Part shown: one piece after another, positions 1-11,763 of the stretch
How positions within the stretch are numbered: position 1 is the first letter of the stretch
Layout of the letters: each line of letters begins with the position of its first letter
Origin: Gracilariopsis chorda
Lineage: Eukaryota > Rhodophyta > Florideophyceae > Gracilariales > Gracilariaceae
Assembly: GCA_003194525.1 (NCBI GenBank)
Contig: NBIV01000053.1
Location: 62,001 to 126,000 of the forward strand
Direction of reading: 5' to 3'
DNA length: 64,000 bases
Position numbers and translations under genes: made by a program
The notes under the pieces: generated by a model
The model's input: only the letters and a program-made list of their open reading frames with translations
Told to the model about the DNA's origin: nothing
Database searches by the model: none

Positions 1-56
1 TCTCCAACCTTATTTCCAAACATAGTGTACCCTGCACGCTCACCTGGGACCGATTT

Positions 57-620
57 TTGAGGCCTCTCACAGAGTTGTTGAACGATCGAAGCAACATCTC
101 TACCGCTGATAAACTGGAACCCAATCGGCAGTCCAAGAACATCATTCCCACTCTTTCCACTATTTTAAGGTCAACTGTCCAATCTGCACTTTCCGATTGG
201 GACACGCTGGTACCTACCTTAAAATTTGAGCGCAATAGCTCACGCCATACTAGACCCCACCTCTCCCCATTTGAGGTCGCTCTTGGCTATATTTTACATA
301 TTCCTGCTACCCGGACTTTCGAGCAATGCACCGAGCGTTCTCAGTCAGCATTGGAATACGTGGTGCAAAAGAGCCAAGCGATGGTCTCGGTTGCAAGGGA
401 ACATCTAGCTAAAGCACACTCCGAACAGAAGTTTTACGCTGAACGTTCTCTGCGTGATGTGTCCTTCAACCCCGATGATCTGGTTTTCTTACGTGCAGAT
501 AACCTTTCTCTATCTCGCTGCTCCACCCTTCCCAAAAATTGGCAGCCTCAGTTTGTTGGTCTCTTCCGTATTCATGAACACCTTGAACCCATCACATATC
601 TTGTTCCAACGACGACATGA
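57..620 (+). pseudogene. Ty3/gypsy integrase C-terminal fragment
   Basis: The 187-residue frame resembles the end of a Ty3/gypsy polyprotein: the part of the integrase after the catalytic core, including a stretch beginning SPFEVALGY, a basic KFYAERSLRD region and a terminal LPKNWQPQFVGLFRI block that is typical just before the chromodomain. The same block, in diverged form (LSKKWQPLFIVLFRI), occurs on the minus strand at 41676-42074, so both belong to one element family. The gag, protease, reverse transcriptase and integrase core would lie left of the window. The frame ends without a recognisable chromodomain. I read it as a decayed remnant. Family assignment is by motif recognition only. 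Confidence 0.7.
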
Positions 621-1134
621 TGAATCAGCCATTTTCAACCTCTATCAGTCGCGCGATGACAGATGATTCCAGCTCGGCACATCATTCTGTTCCATACTAC
701 CCGTTTGTTGATATGGGGGCTGAGGAGTCCAATGACACGTATCCCGTCATGATAGCAACTACCGCACAAGATGCTAGCGATTGAATCCCTTCCAGAATCA
801 GGGGGTTTGGGTGGTGAAAAGATTTATTAGTGCAATTGGAGGAAGTACTGCGTCGTATATCTGAAAATGAGACCACAACGGAAAACCAGCATACCAAGGC
901 CAAGTATATTATCGCTAAGGCCCCCACTTTCGGTATACGCGTACCATTGGATGGCCTGGGGTTTACGACAAACTGCTGCCGTCTGAAAAACGTTGCTCCA
1001 CTGCACCTGCTTCTATCTTTAGTCAGAACCCGTCTGGAAAAACAAATTTCCTTCCTTGCGTTGTGTCAACTTAGTACTTTCTGTGGCGGTGCAGTGCTGA
1101 TTTAGGTACGTTTTGGGGGCGGTTTGGAAGTGAA
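621..1134. other. No clear gene; probable decayed tail of the Ty3 fragment
   Basis: Short frames exist on both strands (for example 697-927 minus and 830-1105 plus), but none shows a recognisable domain. By position this should hold the chromodomain end and 3' LTR of the Ty3 fragment to the left. I could not define either. Confidence 0.3.
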
Positions 1135-1164
1135 AGATTGGACGGAGGCGGGGTTGAGGTCGGT

Positions 1165-1963
1165 ATTAAGAGAGACCAGGAGGGTGTAGCGCGTACGGAA
1201 ACTGCACTCGTTTCAGCGCTCGTTCATACCACATCCGCGCGCGACGCAGGTTGGGTTTGATGGGCGGCTGGCCGTAGTGGTACAGTATGGCCATATTTAT
1301 TATGGTGCGAGGGTCCTGCGTAAGCGTGATGTAGCGTTTTTACAGAGCAACAGTGCGCATGGGGTCCGGGTTGGAGACCCTATCCGAGCCGAACTGGTAG
1401 GCGAACGAGAGCGAATACTCTGCAACCGGCGAATCAAAATGAGTGATGGCGCGTTCTAGAAGCTTCAAAGCGTAGTCGGGGTCATATTCCAACCTGCTGT
1501 TGTACAGCTCACGTTAGAGCAACAAGGTGGAGGCGTGCAGCGATTGCTGGGGCACGTAGAGCAGCGGGTGGTCGCTTCGAAAGCATTTGCGACACACTGA
1601 ACACGGAGCGCGAACGAGGGTGTGACGGAGAACTAGATCATGATGGGAAACGAGCAACAGCCATGAACGTGGTGTGATGTGTTTATCAGTTGCCTCTGTT
1701 GCTGCGGTGGTTGCACGTCCTGCCCAAAGTGCAACAGAGTTTGATCCAACGTGAGAGCTTGCGGCAAACGGGCAGTGGATCGAAACGAAGAGAGGCATGC
1801 CAGAAACTGTCCAGCTCGGGATGGTTGCGTAGCGCGAACTCCCGAGTGTGGCACAGGCTGCAACTGCTGTTGCTGCTGCAAGTAAACGCACCAGTTGGTG
1901 AGTTTGGCGCGCTGGAGCTGCAGTTGCAGGTGGCATCCGTGCGAAGACGGCCATTTGAAGCAT
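1165..1963 (-). pseudogene. Decayed Sel1-repeat (TPR-like) protein
   Basis: Reading the minus strand down from about 1620, one frame gives helical repeats of Sel1 type: a unit beginning DYALKLLERAITHF, a second with SLSFAYQFG, and a third reading INMAILYHYG then RRARMWYERALKRV. The pattern of small residues, paired helices and a Y-x-x-G turn is what Sel1-like repeats show. The frame is broken by in-frame TAA codons near 1514 and 1331. Upstream (to about 2292) the frames are glutamine- and alanine-rich and the correct frame is unclear. Sel1 repeats mediate protein-protein contacts in ER-associated degradation and signalling. Nothing here says which partner. This looks like a host gene fragment that has decayed among transposons. 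Confidence 0.45.
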
Positions 1964-2289
1964 TGTGGATATGCAGTGGGCACGGCCTTCGTCCAGAATG
2001 GTGCCCAGAAGTCGGGGGATGTGGCAGAGCGTACTTGGGACATTATGGGTTGGAGTGGTTGATGATGGGCGGTGGCGACGAAATGCGGTGGCAAAGGCTG
2101 TAATTGAACGTGCGACAAAGAGTACCCGGCGAGAGTGACGGCGTGCGCGAAGGCGGTGGTGGAGTCGGCAGCGGCGCCGCTGCCATCAGCGGCGGGACGA
2201 GTTCGCGTGGTGGTCGCCACACTGAAGGCGAGAGATGCCTGGGCTGAAAGCAGCGAGAGGTGCTTGCCCCTTAAAACAGTGATCATACG

Positions 2290-2600
2290 CATTCAGAATT
2301 CTGCAGAGTACGAAGCAGAATTCTGCCAAAATCATTACACTGAAACAAGTACAAACGGCCTTCGGCCGCAGGCGGCGCTTCGCGCCACGTCGAAAGTTTT
2401 GCGTATGATATCCACACAAATTTTGGTTTACGCATAAACTAAACTATTTCAAACTAATGATGCCCCTCTAGAATGTCTGAAGCTTCTTGAAAAACAGGGA
2501 TTTTGATGCTTACCGGCATTGGATGGAAATACTGCGCGTTTCGGGGCGTCTCTTCTTCATTATGAAGCAGTAACACATCATCAGATGTTCTCACACGCGA
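2290..2600. other. Non-coding stretch with short palindromes
   Basis: No gene seen. The region contains repeated CAGAATTCTG-like motifs and a short palindrome around GGCCTTCGGCCGC. Similar AGAATTC-rich sequence occurs at 50485-50570. It may include the 3' end of the neighbouring Helitron, but I could not identify a CTRR end with a hairpin. Confidence 0.3.
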
Positions 2601-2609
2601 AAGCCCAAC

Positions 2610-3900
2610 TTAGACCTGACCCCGCCAAAAAAAGTTTGTTCGAAAGTCATTTATCATTTTCTTCAGCGTTTGTCCTTGTGGTTTATGCACAGTTGCTTCA
2701 AATTCCAATCTGATGGGAACCTGTCGACCTTCGATTTTCACATCTGCAAACTCAAAAACAAAGTCAATGCGGTGCAGTAAAAAGCTTTGCTGCACTTCCC
2801 CATGTTCATCAATGCCCGACAGGCTAGTCACTCTGCGAGAAATGCTGGTAACGATAAACGTCTTTCCATTTAGCAAGTGCGGATGAAATACATTTCGAAT
2901 CAACATAACAGGAACACCCAGCCTCAGTTTCAAATGCTGATGCAGGACTCCATTTGGAGCGTAATTATACGTCAGTTCAGGTCCAGTGATACTATTTGTG
3001 TGAAAGGGCTCACCGGTTGGCCCTCGGTTGAGAACGATCGTCGTTGCAGACTTCAAGTCAAAAATCCTTCCTGGGAAATGCTCCAATGCGTTCTGGTTAT
3101 GTTCCTCCACTAATTGGTTTGTTGGCGCAACAATCAATCGGTTGAGCTTGACATCTTCTTTCTTCCGTGTTGTAAACCATTTCCAAAGCAATTTGTATGC
3201 GTCGGGTACATCTGACGTAGACATAAGTGGAAGCCTTGCAGATGCTGGAAACGTCCCACGACCAAGACTGAGCAAACCGTTTGCAAGAAATGGATCATCT
3301 TGTTGAAGAACCTGTTCTTTAAGGCAAATAACTTTGACTCTTCTGTCCCGAAGCTCGCAAGAGTACCTTGGAAGATTTCGTAGGAGAGTCACTGGAATAA
3401 CTCGATTTGTTCCATCCCGTTCGGATACTTTTCTCGTTCTTGGAACCACTGGAAGCAGTTGCATATAGTCGCCTGCCAAAACTACGACCATGCCTCCAAA
3501 GTCTTTCGTAGAGTTTCTTACGTCCTTCAGTACGGTTTTTAAACTCTCGAAGAGCATTTTCGGGCACATTGAAGCTTCATCAATTACCAGCAAGACAGTC
3601 TTCCGTATTAGTTCTGCTCTCTGTGATCGTGATCCGTACTTGAAAAGTGTCCGACGCTCTCTACTCTGCAAATCTTTGGTGTCATCGACTCTCAATCCAA
3701 GAAAACTATGCAAAGTATTTCCGCCTTCATATAGAGCAGCAGCAATACCTGTCGTGGCTGTCAAACGGTGCAATAGGCCTCCTTGCTCAACAATATCTCT
3801 CAGCAAAGATAAGAGATAAGTCTTCCCTGTCCCCGCTCTTCCTTGTAAGAAGAAAACAATTCCGTATGTGTTACGTCTTTCTGACTCTCTAATTTTCTCT
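2610..3900 (-). pseudogene. Helitron helicase domain (Pif1-like)
   Basis: The frame is open from about 3900 to 2610 and contains the Pif1/RecD-type motifs in order: Walker A as GRAGTGKT (about 3850-3815), Walker B as VLLVIDEASM, motif III as VVLAGDYMQLLPV, and the C-terminal motif TVHKPQGQTL near the end. Pif1-type helicases unwind 5'-to-3'. In Helitrons this domain is fused downstream of Rep and drives strand displacement. There is no ATG near the start of the open stretch, as expected for an internal part of a longer polyprotein. This is the best preserved part of the element. It is probably inactive because the upstream Rep frame is broken. Confidence 0.8.
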
Positions 3901-4209
3901 TATTGTATTTTTCTCATTATTTTGTCAAAAACTTGCTTCTGGCTTTCTTTCATATCATTACATCGCTATTTTAATCTTCGCCTGGACCTCGAAGAAGAGC
4001 TGCGAGGTACTTCAGCTTGTTCCTTTGCTAATTGCAGTTCGCTCTCTCTGAGATAAAATTGTGATACAGTGTGATGAAAGAAGGGATCATCTCTGATAAG
4101 CTGACCGCCATGTCTGTCCGAAATCTCAATGATTCTTCTAAGTAGTGCTTCTCTTCTTTGTGTTCTGTTTCCCTCTGTATAATCTGCAGTTAGGGCTCTT
4201 TCGTGCTTT

Positions 4210-5577
4210 TCAATCACAGTTAGTTTTAGGAATTACCCCTTGTTGAAAGGAAGTAAAGAAAAAGTGACGCAGCTCAGCAAAAGTAGAATGGTATCTTACT
4301 GCGTCATCAAAAGCCGTTTCGTACTCGTCACCATGGATATATAGTCCACCGGCTACTGCCGCTTCTCTATAAGTTGAGTAGGATTCGCTCCCAACACGTT
4401 TAGGATCATCAAAGGAGTTGAATGCAAAGTTCATGAGCAATATTCGAAGAGCTAATAGTTCGGGATTTGCGGGAGAAGCAAATCTAATTCGAGTCACAGT
4501 TCGATAATTTTCGGATCGTTGCACGAAGTAAATTCGTGGACTTCCTCCATCCCGAGTGGAGTCAGACTCTAGTACAGAGCGGGGTAGCTTACCATATACA
4601 CGTACATTCTCGTAGTATGTCATGTAGTCCAATTTCATGTGCCAGGAGGGTCGCTGGAAAAGTCTTTCCAGCAGGGAAGACTTCAGACGTCTAGGCAGTG
4701 TTTCGTGTCGAACCAAAACCTGTCGCTCTCCACGGAGATGTATGTCAAATGCCTGTACAGGCGAAATGATGCGAACATGCCTGAACCCAAAGACGTTCCA
4801 TGCAGCTTCAACAGAGCCCATAACTCTCGCTCTCATTTACGCCCTGATCTCATTTTGAAGCATGTCGCTCTGTGCACATGATTGGCTTTCCGCTCGACTT
4901 GATACAACCAAATCCTGTTCTTTGGCACTCTTGAAAGCATACTTCACCAGGTATGCTACAGCACTGCCACATTGGGTTCTTTCAACATTCATGTGAGCCT
5001 TGTACGTCATTTTGAGATCTGGATTGTACGGAACCACTTTCAAATCTTCTGTCCTTCTTCTTCGGTAGGTCACTCGATTTGTGTACTAATTTATCGTTGT
5101 TTCAGCGACAATATCTTGTCGATCATACCCAAATCTGCACCTCCCGTCAGAGGTACGACCACGGCGATATGGATAATGTCTGTGCATATTGAGTTTCTTC
5201 CCCAATTTTTGGAGTTCCTGGTCCTCAGTCGACTCATCCCGAGGCAGTTCAGCTTTTATCAAATTTTCAATGATCTCAGGATCTTCAATGACGCCCCCAT
5301 CCAATCAAAGAAGCATGTGATGATGTGGAGAATTTCTGTACTGTAATTCAAGTTTGGCGGCAATCCCAATGCATTTCAAGCCAAAAAGCTCTTCTTAATT
5401 ATTCTGTAGATCCTTCATGATTGAATTTGCATACTGATTGTACACTCTTGCAATAAGATCTGGCCTATCAAAAGGATGGCATCTGTCTCCCCCAGTGAGG
5501 CATGTTGAAACCCCACGGATTCTCATTGGATGCGCATTGGATAAATTGTTATAGAAATGGATGCGCCGCTGAAGCAC
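4210..5577 (-). pseudogene. Helitron Rep (HUH-type) region and linker, broken
   Basis: Several minus-strand frames together read as the Helitron Rep region. 5577-5395 contains FDRPDLIARV, a typical block before the catalytic motif. Around 5341-5306 the translation gives NSPHHHMLL, matching the position of the HUH metal-binding motif. 5073-4837 contains VVPYNPDLKMTYKAHMNVE followed by AYLVKYAFK, the standard post-HUH block. 4836-4210 is the linker leading to the helicase. Stops and frame changes interrupt it at least three times. HUH endonucleases nick one strand and become covalently bound through tyrosine; the catalytic tyrosines were not identified with confidence. Confidence 0.7.
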
Positions 5578-6046
5578 GTATAATGAGTCTCAAAAAACGG
5601 CGGGAAACCTTGCCGCCTGCCAGATGCACATCGAAACCGGTGCCGGCGTCACAGGGACAGAAGAAATCAGAGCGGTTCAAATGTGGCACGGCCAAACGTA
5701 TTCATGGACATAGACCCAGACTGTCCAATTTTTTGGCCAGTACGTGCCGAGAAGAAGCCATCGAACTCGTCAATGACTATGGTGCCCTTGCACTCAACGC
5801 GACCAAGGTGCCAGTTCTGTAACATGCGATCAGCGTTATTACTGACCTCTTGCAACGCCGATTTTTTTATGTGGATGCAGGCTTAGAGGCGAACGTAGTT
5901 CGGCAGGTATGCCGTGCATTCCGGCCCAACTCAAGGAAAGGATCGCTAGTGTACACAGTGTGTCGTTTTTTTGCTATTTTAGGAAGTAAATTTGCAGAGC
6001 ACTGCCTCCTCAGAATTGCTTTTATTGGAATCCATTAGGGTCAATC

Positions 6047-6904
6047 TCAGGTCCCCCTCGGTGCGGTGGAACCACCACACTCTCTAATACCGGGACGAAT
6101 GCGACTGTGGCCTCTAAAAGTACTATCAGACGCTTGTCTTCTTGGTGTTGCGCTGCGCTGAGAAACATTTTGCAGGTGCAGTTGTCCAGATATACTACGG
6201 CGTTCGATATTTGGCTGAGCTACAGGTATAGATTCCGTTGCAGACTGAGTGATTGAACGCATACTCTCAGCTGGCACATGCCAAGTCGGTACTTCAGGTT
6301 GAACTGACTCTCTCTCTTCCGTCAGCAATGGAACAGATGTGGAGAATACAAGTGTTATCTCATCGTCGTAATCGTTTTCAATTGCAAAACCTCCAGTGCT
6401 CTGCTCAAGATTTCGGGGAACTGGTCGCATGATAGCTCTTGCATCGTCATTCCGTTCTCTTTGCAGATGAGTGGCTTTATCTGCCCCTTCTTGATTCGAA
6501 TTGCTTCTACGAACTGCAGCTGATAAGTTATCACTCCGTCGTGCTTCCAGACTTGGAACACTAAGACCTGTATTGTAGCTCCGGTGCCCCCTGAGGCTCT
6601 CTTGTATGAGCATTTTTACGGCCAATGAACCCTCAGCCTTCCGAAGAATCCGATAATGTCTTTCGATTTTGGATCACAGCCCTACCACAACTTTTGGGTG
6701 TTTTCGAATTGTTGAACGGTAAGTCACAACGCCGTTATCTGGAAATTTACTTCTGCAATACAGATATTCACTTATACTTCGCATTGCAGAAAACACAAAT
6801 TCCTTGGAAAGAGGATAATGAGGACGATACTCACGACGTTCCGGGACTGCCATTTTTTGGTTGAATACCTCCCGCATGCTTTTCCGTGAGCCTTTACCTT
6901 CCAC
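6047..6904 (-). pseudogene. Unrecognised N-terminal region, probably of the Helitron protein
   Basis: Two minus-strand frames (6904-6674 and 6625-6047) lie directly upstream of the Rep remnants. The 192-residue frame is rich in Ser, Arg and Gln and has low complexity. The first frame starts with a basic stretch. Neither shows a domain I recognise. Helitron polyproteins often have variable N-terminal extensions, so position is the only argument for this assignment. Confidence 0.3.
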
Positions 6905-7165
6905 ATCAGAACTGTTCCTTCGTTGGGACTTGTCCCGAGTATTAATTAAAAGAACGCGTTCCTCCTACACTATGGTGGTGCCTGCTGAGCTGGGTTGCAA
7001 GTTTTCAAAGGATTGGTTAGGAGCAGTCATCAGGGTTGTCGATATTCCAGACTGTGAGAAACAGACGTGAAATATGTAGGAGAAGCAAGGAGTGGGAGAC
7101 TAAGAACCCTGCCAGGCAACTTTGAAATGGAGAAGAGAGAGACTTCTATCGTTCCCGTTGTTGGA
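6905..7165. other. Intergenic, nothing recognised
   Basis: No supported gene or repeat structure was seen between the Helitron remnant and the start of the CMC copy. Confidence 0.3.
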
Positions 7166-10100
7166 GGTGTCGTATTTATACATTTCGGATGAGTACAGTT
7201 TCATTTCGGAAAGGCAGGATTCCTTATTCCACATGGCCTATAACTGATCCATGATATCCTGAAAAGTACGTGCACTAATTTTGACTTCGTATCTGCACTT
7301 TCTCTTCTCTCACCAACGTAACCTGTAATCACCTCGCATGCATGACGTCGAAGCAACGCTTTCCTCAAAATGCAGGTACTAGAGCGTCTGGGAGTGCCTT
7401 TGCTGGCCTGTAAGTTTGTACGGGGGAGGGGAGTGCAAGCAGTAAGCAAAGCTGGTCATCCAAAGGCAGTTGAGAGATACGAAGAGCAACAGGTAACAGA
7501 CACAGTAGAGCTCCAGGTACTCAGTTGAAGCAGCATTTTGATTCGTTGCCTACACAAACGAAGAGAATGAAAAGCACAATATCCCGTGCAAGACTGTTTC
7601 AAGCGCTAGAACCAGGCCACGGGAATGCTTCTTGCCCGAATTCAAAGAATTCAAAAGCAGACTCATCGATTAATCCGTAACACGTCTATAATTGTTACCG
7701 TAGCCCTGGCCCTGCAAGAACCCGTGATATTATTCGTTACGATGAAGGACAAAGCCAGATTGGCCACAGAGCTCTGCAACAGCCAAAGGACTACGATTAC
7801 GGTGTTATGGAACACATGGGTCGAGAAAGTATAGTTCGGGAAAATGATGTGGCCCAGCAACCAGCACAGGATCATCAGAGATCTGAAGACGATGCTCGAA
7901 AACCCTTTAGTTTGTCCTATATGGCGCAATTAGAGACCGCATGTAGTGTGAGTGTTTACATGCACAGGGATGAGGACGAGCAGAACGTTCTTATGCGTCA
8001 AAACAACTGGGATGTCACTGAAACATTCATGGATGATGCAGGCAATTCTCGGAGCCACAGAAACTCCGTCTTCCGACATGGGAGCTCATGACATCTAACT
8101 TTGTTGGCGGTCGCCCTTCTGGACACATGGAAGACCTGAAGGAGGCCGAGTCGAAACGGTTGATCGAAGTACTATTCATAATCGAATTTGGAGGAGTTCC
8201 TGAGAGTCAAGCACGGCGAATTATGCGACCGAGTTTGATAGCTTCCAAATTTTGCTATGATGTGATCTGTTGGTATAATAGGAAAAGAACAGGAGTGCGA
8301 AGATGCTTTGGAGCTATGTGCCGCCATGATCATGTGCTAGTGTTTGCACGACCCCTTCATGAAGCATAGTGCCCAAGCCTTGGTTGTGTGACAGTCACAT
8401 CACCGTTCATCGCAAGTGTTGGTACCGATTGATCTCAAAGCAGCTTTCAGGGTTGTGCAGAGAGCTCAATTCCTTTGAGTGCCTTATGAACGGATGCGTA
8501 CAAGCCTATAACTCTTTTGCTAATAACGAGAATAATATGGTGTATGTCCACTCATACAGTGCCGAGTACTTCCGAGATAAGCACGGAAACCAAATGCTAT
8601 CTTGGAACAGAGTTGAAGAGCTTTATATTTTCTTATCCTTCCCAACGGATGATTGTTAGGAGCAGAGGTGCAGTGGTTGAATTAGTTGGAAGTCGATGGT
8701 GATGATCCGAGTTAAACGGTATGATGCTTGGTGTTCGTGCTGCCCTCCGTACGCGACTGGTTTACCGGGTTCAGTGCCAGATCTAGTTGTTTGATGACTT
8801 AGCAAATTCCATCAATGCTGATGACTTGTCATCAGACAAGGTCTTGATGATCAGGCATGAACCCAGGGTGCCAGTGATGACTTGGCACGACTCCCTCGGG
8901 AATCTTACATGACCGTTGGATCCCCGCTGTACCATGTGAAGTGTCTGTCAACATTGTGAGTAGTATGCAACGTGTACCTTAGGGCCACTATGTCCATGTG
9001 GTCAATCAAGACTTCTTTGAAATGAACATGTTGTCATGTCATACTGACAGGGTGTCACGAAGATGTCAACTCTGCTTTGAGGCCAGTTTGGTAAGGCAGA
9101 TGGGTAAAAGATTTCTTCAGCAGATCGAGTACAATAAAACTAGCTGGTTTGTGCACGTTAGAACTGATGCTGGAGCCAACTATACTCAAAGAAAGGTAAA
9201 TAATAACTAATTCTAACAGTGGTGTCGAACTGTACAGAGGGCGAACGATGAAACGATCTCTATGGAATCTGATGTTCACGGTTTTGAATTATCCGCCTGA
9301 ATATCTTTTTCAAACTTCAAACGCTCTTCTTTCGGGATTTGTTCCTGGACGTCATGATACAAAGAAATTTGACAGTTTCCTTGCGCCCACTTGTCGAAGA
9401 CCTACAGAAACTCGAAAACGGGGTACCTATGCTTTGCCATGATGGAACGGTTAGAACTGTATAGGCATCGCTTCTCTTCATCACCGCCCAGTGGCCCGCT
9501 GCGAGCAAACATCTTGGCATCAAGGGTCATAACGCTGAGCTTCCGTGCCAAAAATGTCACAAGAAAGCCCAAAGAGTATCAGGTGGGGGACGCCAACTTT
9601 GGCTCTTTCCAAAACGAGTTTCCATGGCAGCAGAGCCACACCTATCACCGGATTACGTCCAATTAGAGTGATCTGTACCAAGAACAGAAAGAGGTATGAA
9701 GCTTGTATGGAACCAGTTGAATGCTGCCATAAGTAAAGCAGCTTGGGATAGAATTGTAAAGGAGACTGGAGTGAAAAGGCGCCCAATTCTGAGAAACCTT
9801 ACGGTTGAGTTTGCGAGAGCTACCCCGTATGACCTAATACAGTCCTGGCTCCTTGGATGGGTAAAGCATCTCATCTCTTTTTGTACCGGTACACATCCAA
9901 AATGCTTTGAAAGGACGTATTCGTTTGTATTTGATGAGCAGCTCAGAAGGTATGTTAACGATGCTCTTGCAGAGGGTTACAAGGGAATCTCAGCAGTATG
10001 GGGAAGAGCGCCAGAGTGATTCAGGTACATTGGTGGATACAAGGCGGAAGATTACAAAAACTTCGCTCTCTACTACGGATGTGTAGTTTTACGCAGAAGG

Positions 10101-11763
10101 ACAATTGACAGACGTTTAGTATCGCTTTGGGATTTGATTTCAAGGATTAAATTCATTCTTTTCGACCCCACACCCTCCAAGAATGATGTAAGGAGGCTTT
10201 CAAATTTGATGGCGAACACCCATTCTCTTTTCATCGATTTGTATTATAAATCAGGATCAAACGGCTTTGTGCTAACCCCTATAACCCATGCAGTTCTCCA
10301 TCTTCCGGAAATATTGCGGCATTGCGGACCGCTACGAAACGTGTATCAGTTTGTCGTAGAGCGAGTTGTTGGGACGCTGAGTGAAATGACGAGATCTACT
10401 CAGCGCCCTGAGGCAAACCTCTTTCACAAGACGCATAATTTTTCTGCACTGCAAATGACAGGTGGTTGGAATGGGACAAGGGGTACAGAGCATGTCACCA
10501 AACCCAGTTTTTGGCGCCTCACACGTTTCTATGCACAGCTCAGAGTCTGACTGTTCAGAAAGTATGCGAAGATTCAGTGATGAAGCTAAATTCCAAAGTA
10601 CGTTGAACGTGGCCACATCCCTCACGCGTGCTTCTACATCCTCGATACACGTATCTGGAAGGAGCTATGTTGTAGGTGATGTCGAACGCTTTATGGATGT
10701 CACAGTATACTTCCAAGGCTACCTCCCCGTCACTGCACACGACATCCAGATCGCTGAACTCCGAATATTTCCGTGCGCCACCATAGCTAACGGAGATCAA
10801 AGTTTGAAGCTTGAGAATTTTGCTGAGTTTCAATGTCGAACCAGGCAGGAGCGCCATCGTGTACGTCAATGATGCTGGAAAGCTGCTCACTTTATGAAAA
10901 GAGAAGGGCAACGTATCGCAGACCAAGGGAGCAGTTGAAGATTGTGGTAGAACCTATCTCGTTCGAGTTAATTGGATGTACGGACTCCGGGTTGATGGAC
11001 TTTCTGGACAAGCATTTACCGCTCTCAGTGGAAGAGAGCGAAGGGGGTTATTGCGAGACTTTTGAAGGACCACTGAGGACATTTTCTGCGTGAACGACTT
11101 CATTGGTGTCATGGACTACAACGGCAAACGCACATTTCTTGACTCAGTTCAGCTCGAATCTCAAAACGACGAAGGAAGAAATGGAGTTCTAAGAGAAGCC
11201 ATTGGGCAAGTTCGTGGAGGTACGTGACAATCCGGCTGGAAATAAGGTGAAGTACTGCGCGGCAGATTACCCAATCTTTGAGGTTCTATCCGACTGGTAA
11301 ATTCTTAATCGTAATGATTAGCAACAGAATAGGGATGCTAACTCTAATGTGTACCTAAAGCAAATTTTGATTCCAAATACAGCTAAACAGGATGTAAACG
11401 GGTGTCAAATAAAAGCACCTGAGTGGTTGTCACTGGGCAAACTCTCGTGCAAAATTGGACAAGTATCAAATCATTATACATGTCTGCCGGATATCATCCG
11501 TATATCAGCGAGTACAGTTTTGTCAAGAAACGATGCACATCCAGTACACAAATTGTCGTTTATCATATGCACATCACATGGTCTACTGATGGGCATTACT
11601 TGCGCATCTAGACCGTGTATACTGTGGTTATCTCAAACATAGCGATGGTACATCCCATGAACATCAACCGAACATCTATAACCTCTTCAACTCCCTTCAT
11701 ATGTAATATATGTTACCGCACATCTTACGGATATCCGTGGTGCATCCACTTACCTCGCTGGGG
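7166..11763 (+). mobile_element. CMC-superfamily (Tnp2-type) DNA transposon, copy 1, decayed
   Basis: A 4.6-kb segment is repeated in inverted orientation at 55976-60101, with recognisable similarity from the GAGGTGTCGTATTTATAC motif at the left edge to the CCACTTACCTCGCTGG motif at the right edge. Coding remnants inside match the CMC (CACTA/Mirage/Chapaev, Tnp2-type) transposase. Neither edge has a CACTA terminus or an obvious terminal inverted repeat, so the given boundaries are where the similarity between copies stops rather than proven element ends. Confidence 0.65.
7625..11093 (+). pseudogene. Tnp2-like CMC transposase, multiply frameshifted (copy 1)
   Basis: Consecutive plus-strand frames add up to a Tnp2-type transposase. 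8088-8369 contains a cysteine/histidine cluster (CFGAMCRHDH). Around 9180-9420 a NYPPEYLFQTSNALLSGFVPG block corresponds in the family to the region before the CxxC knuckle; the following DNA gives a CQKCHKK-like motif near 9548. 9696-10019 contains LLGWVKHLISFCTGTH. 10134-10550 contains ITHAVLHLPEILRHCGPLRN followed by a conserved Glu (VERVVG), the usual end of the catalytic domain. Several frameshifts make it non-functional. The same protein can be followed in copy 2 with different breaks. Confidence 0.65.

Larger units (their letters stand above)
2610..6904 (-). mobile_element. Helitron (rolling-circle transposon), decayed
   Basis: Minus-strand frames in the expected Helitron order: an N-terminal region of uncertain identity (6904-6047), Rep endonuclease segments (5577-4837), a linker (4836-3966) and a Pif1-type helicase (about 3900-2610). 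All segments are separated by stops or frameshifts. Helitrons transpose by rolling-circle replication using a Rep/helicase fusion. The termini were not resolved, so the boundaries are those of the coding remnants. A second, independent Helitron N-terminal piece lies on the plus strand at 54248-55975. Confidence 0.7.

Noticed and set aside
7166..11763. CACTA-type ends for the decayed CMC copies
   Set aside because: Neither edge of either copy shows CACTA or a convincing inverted repeat, so I give similarity limits only.
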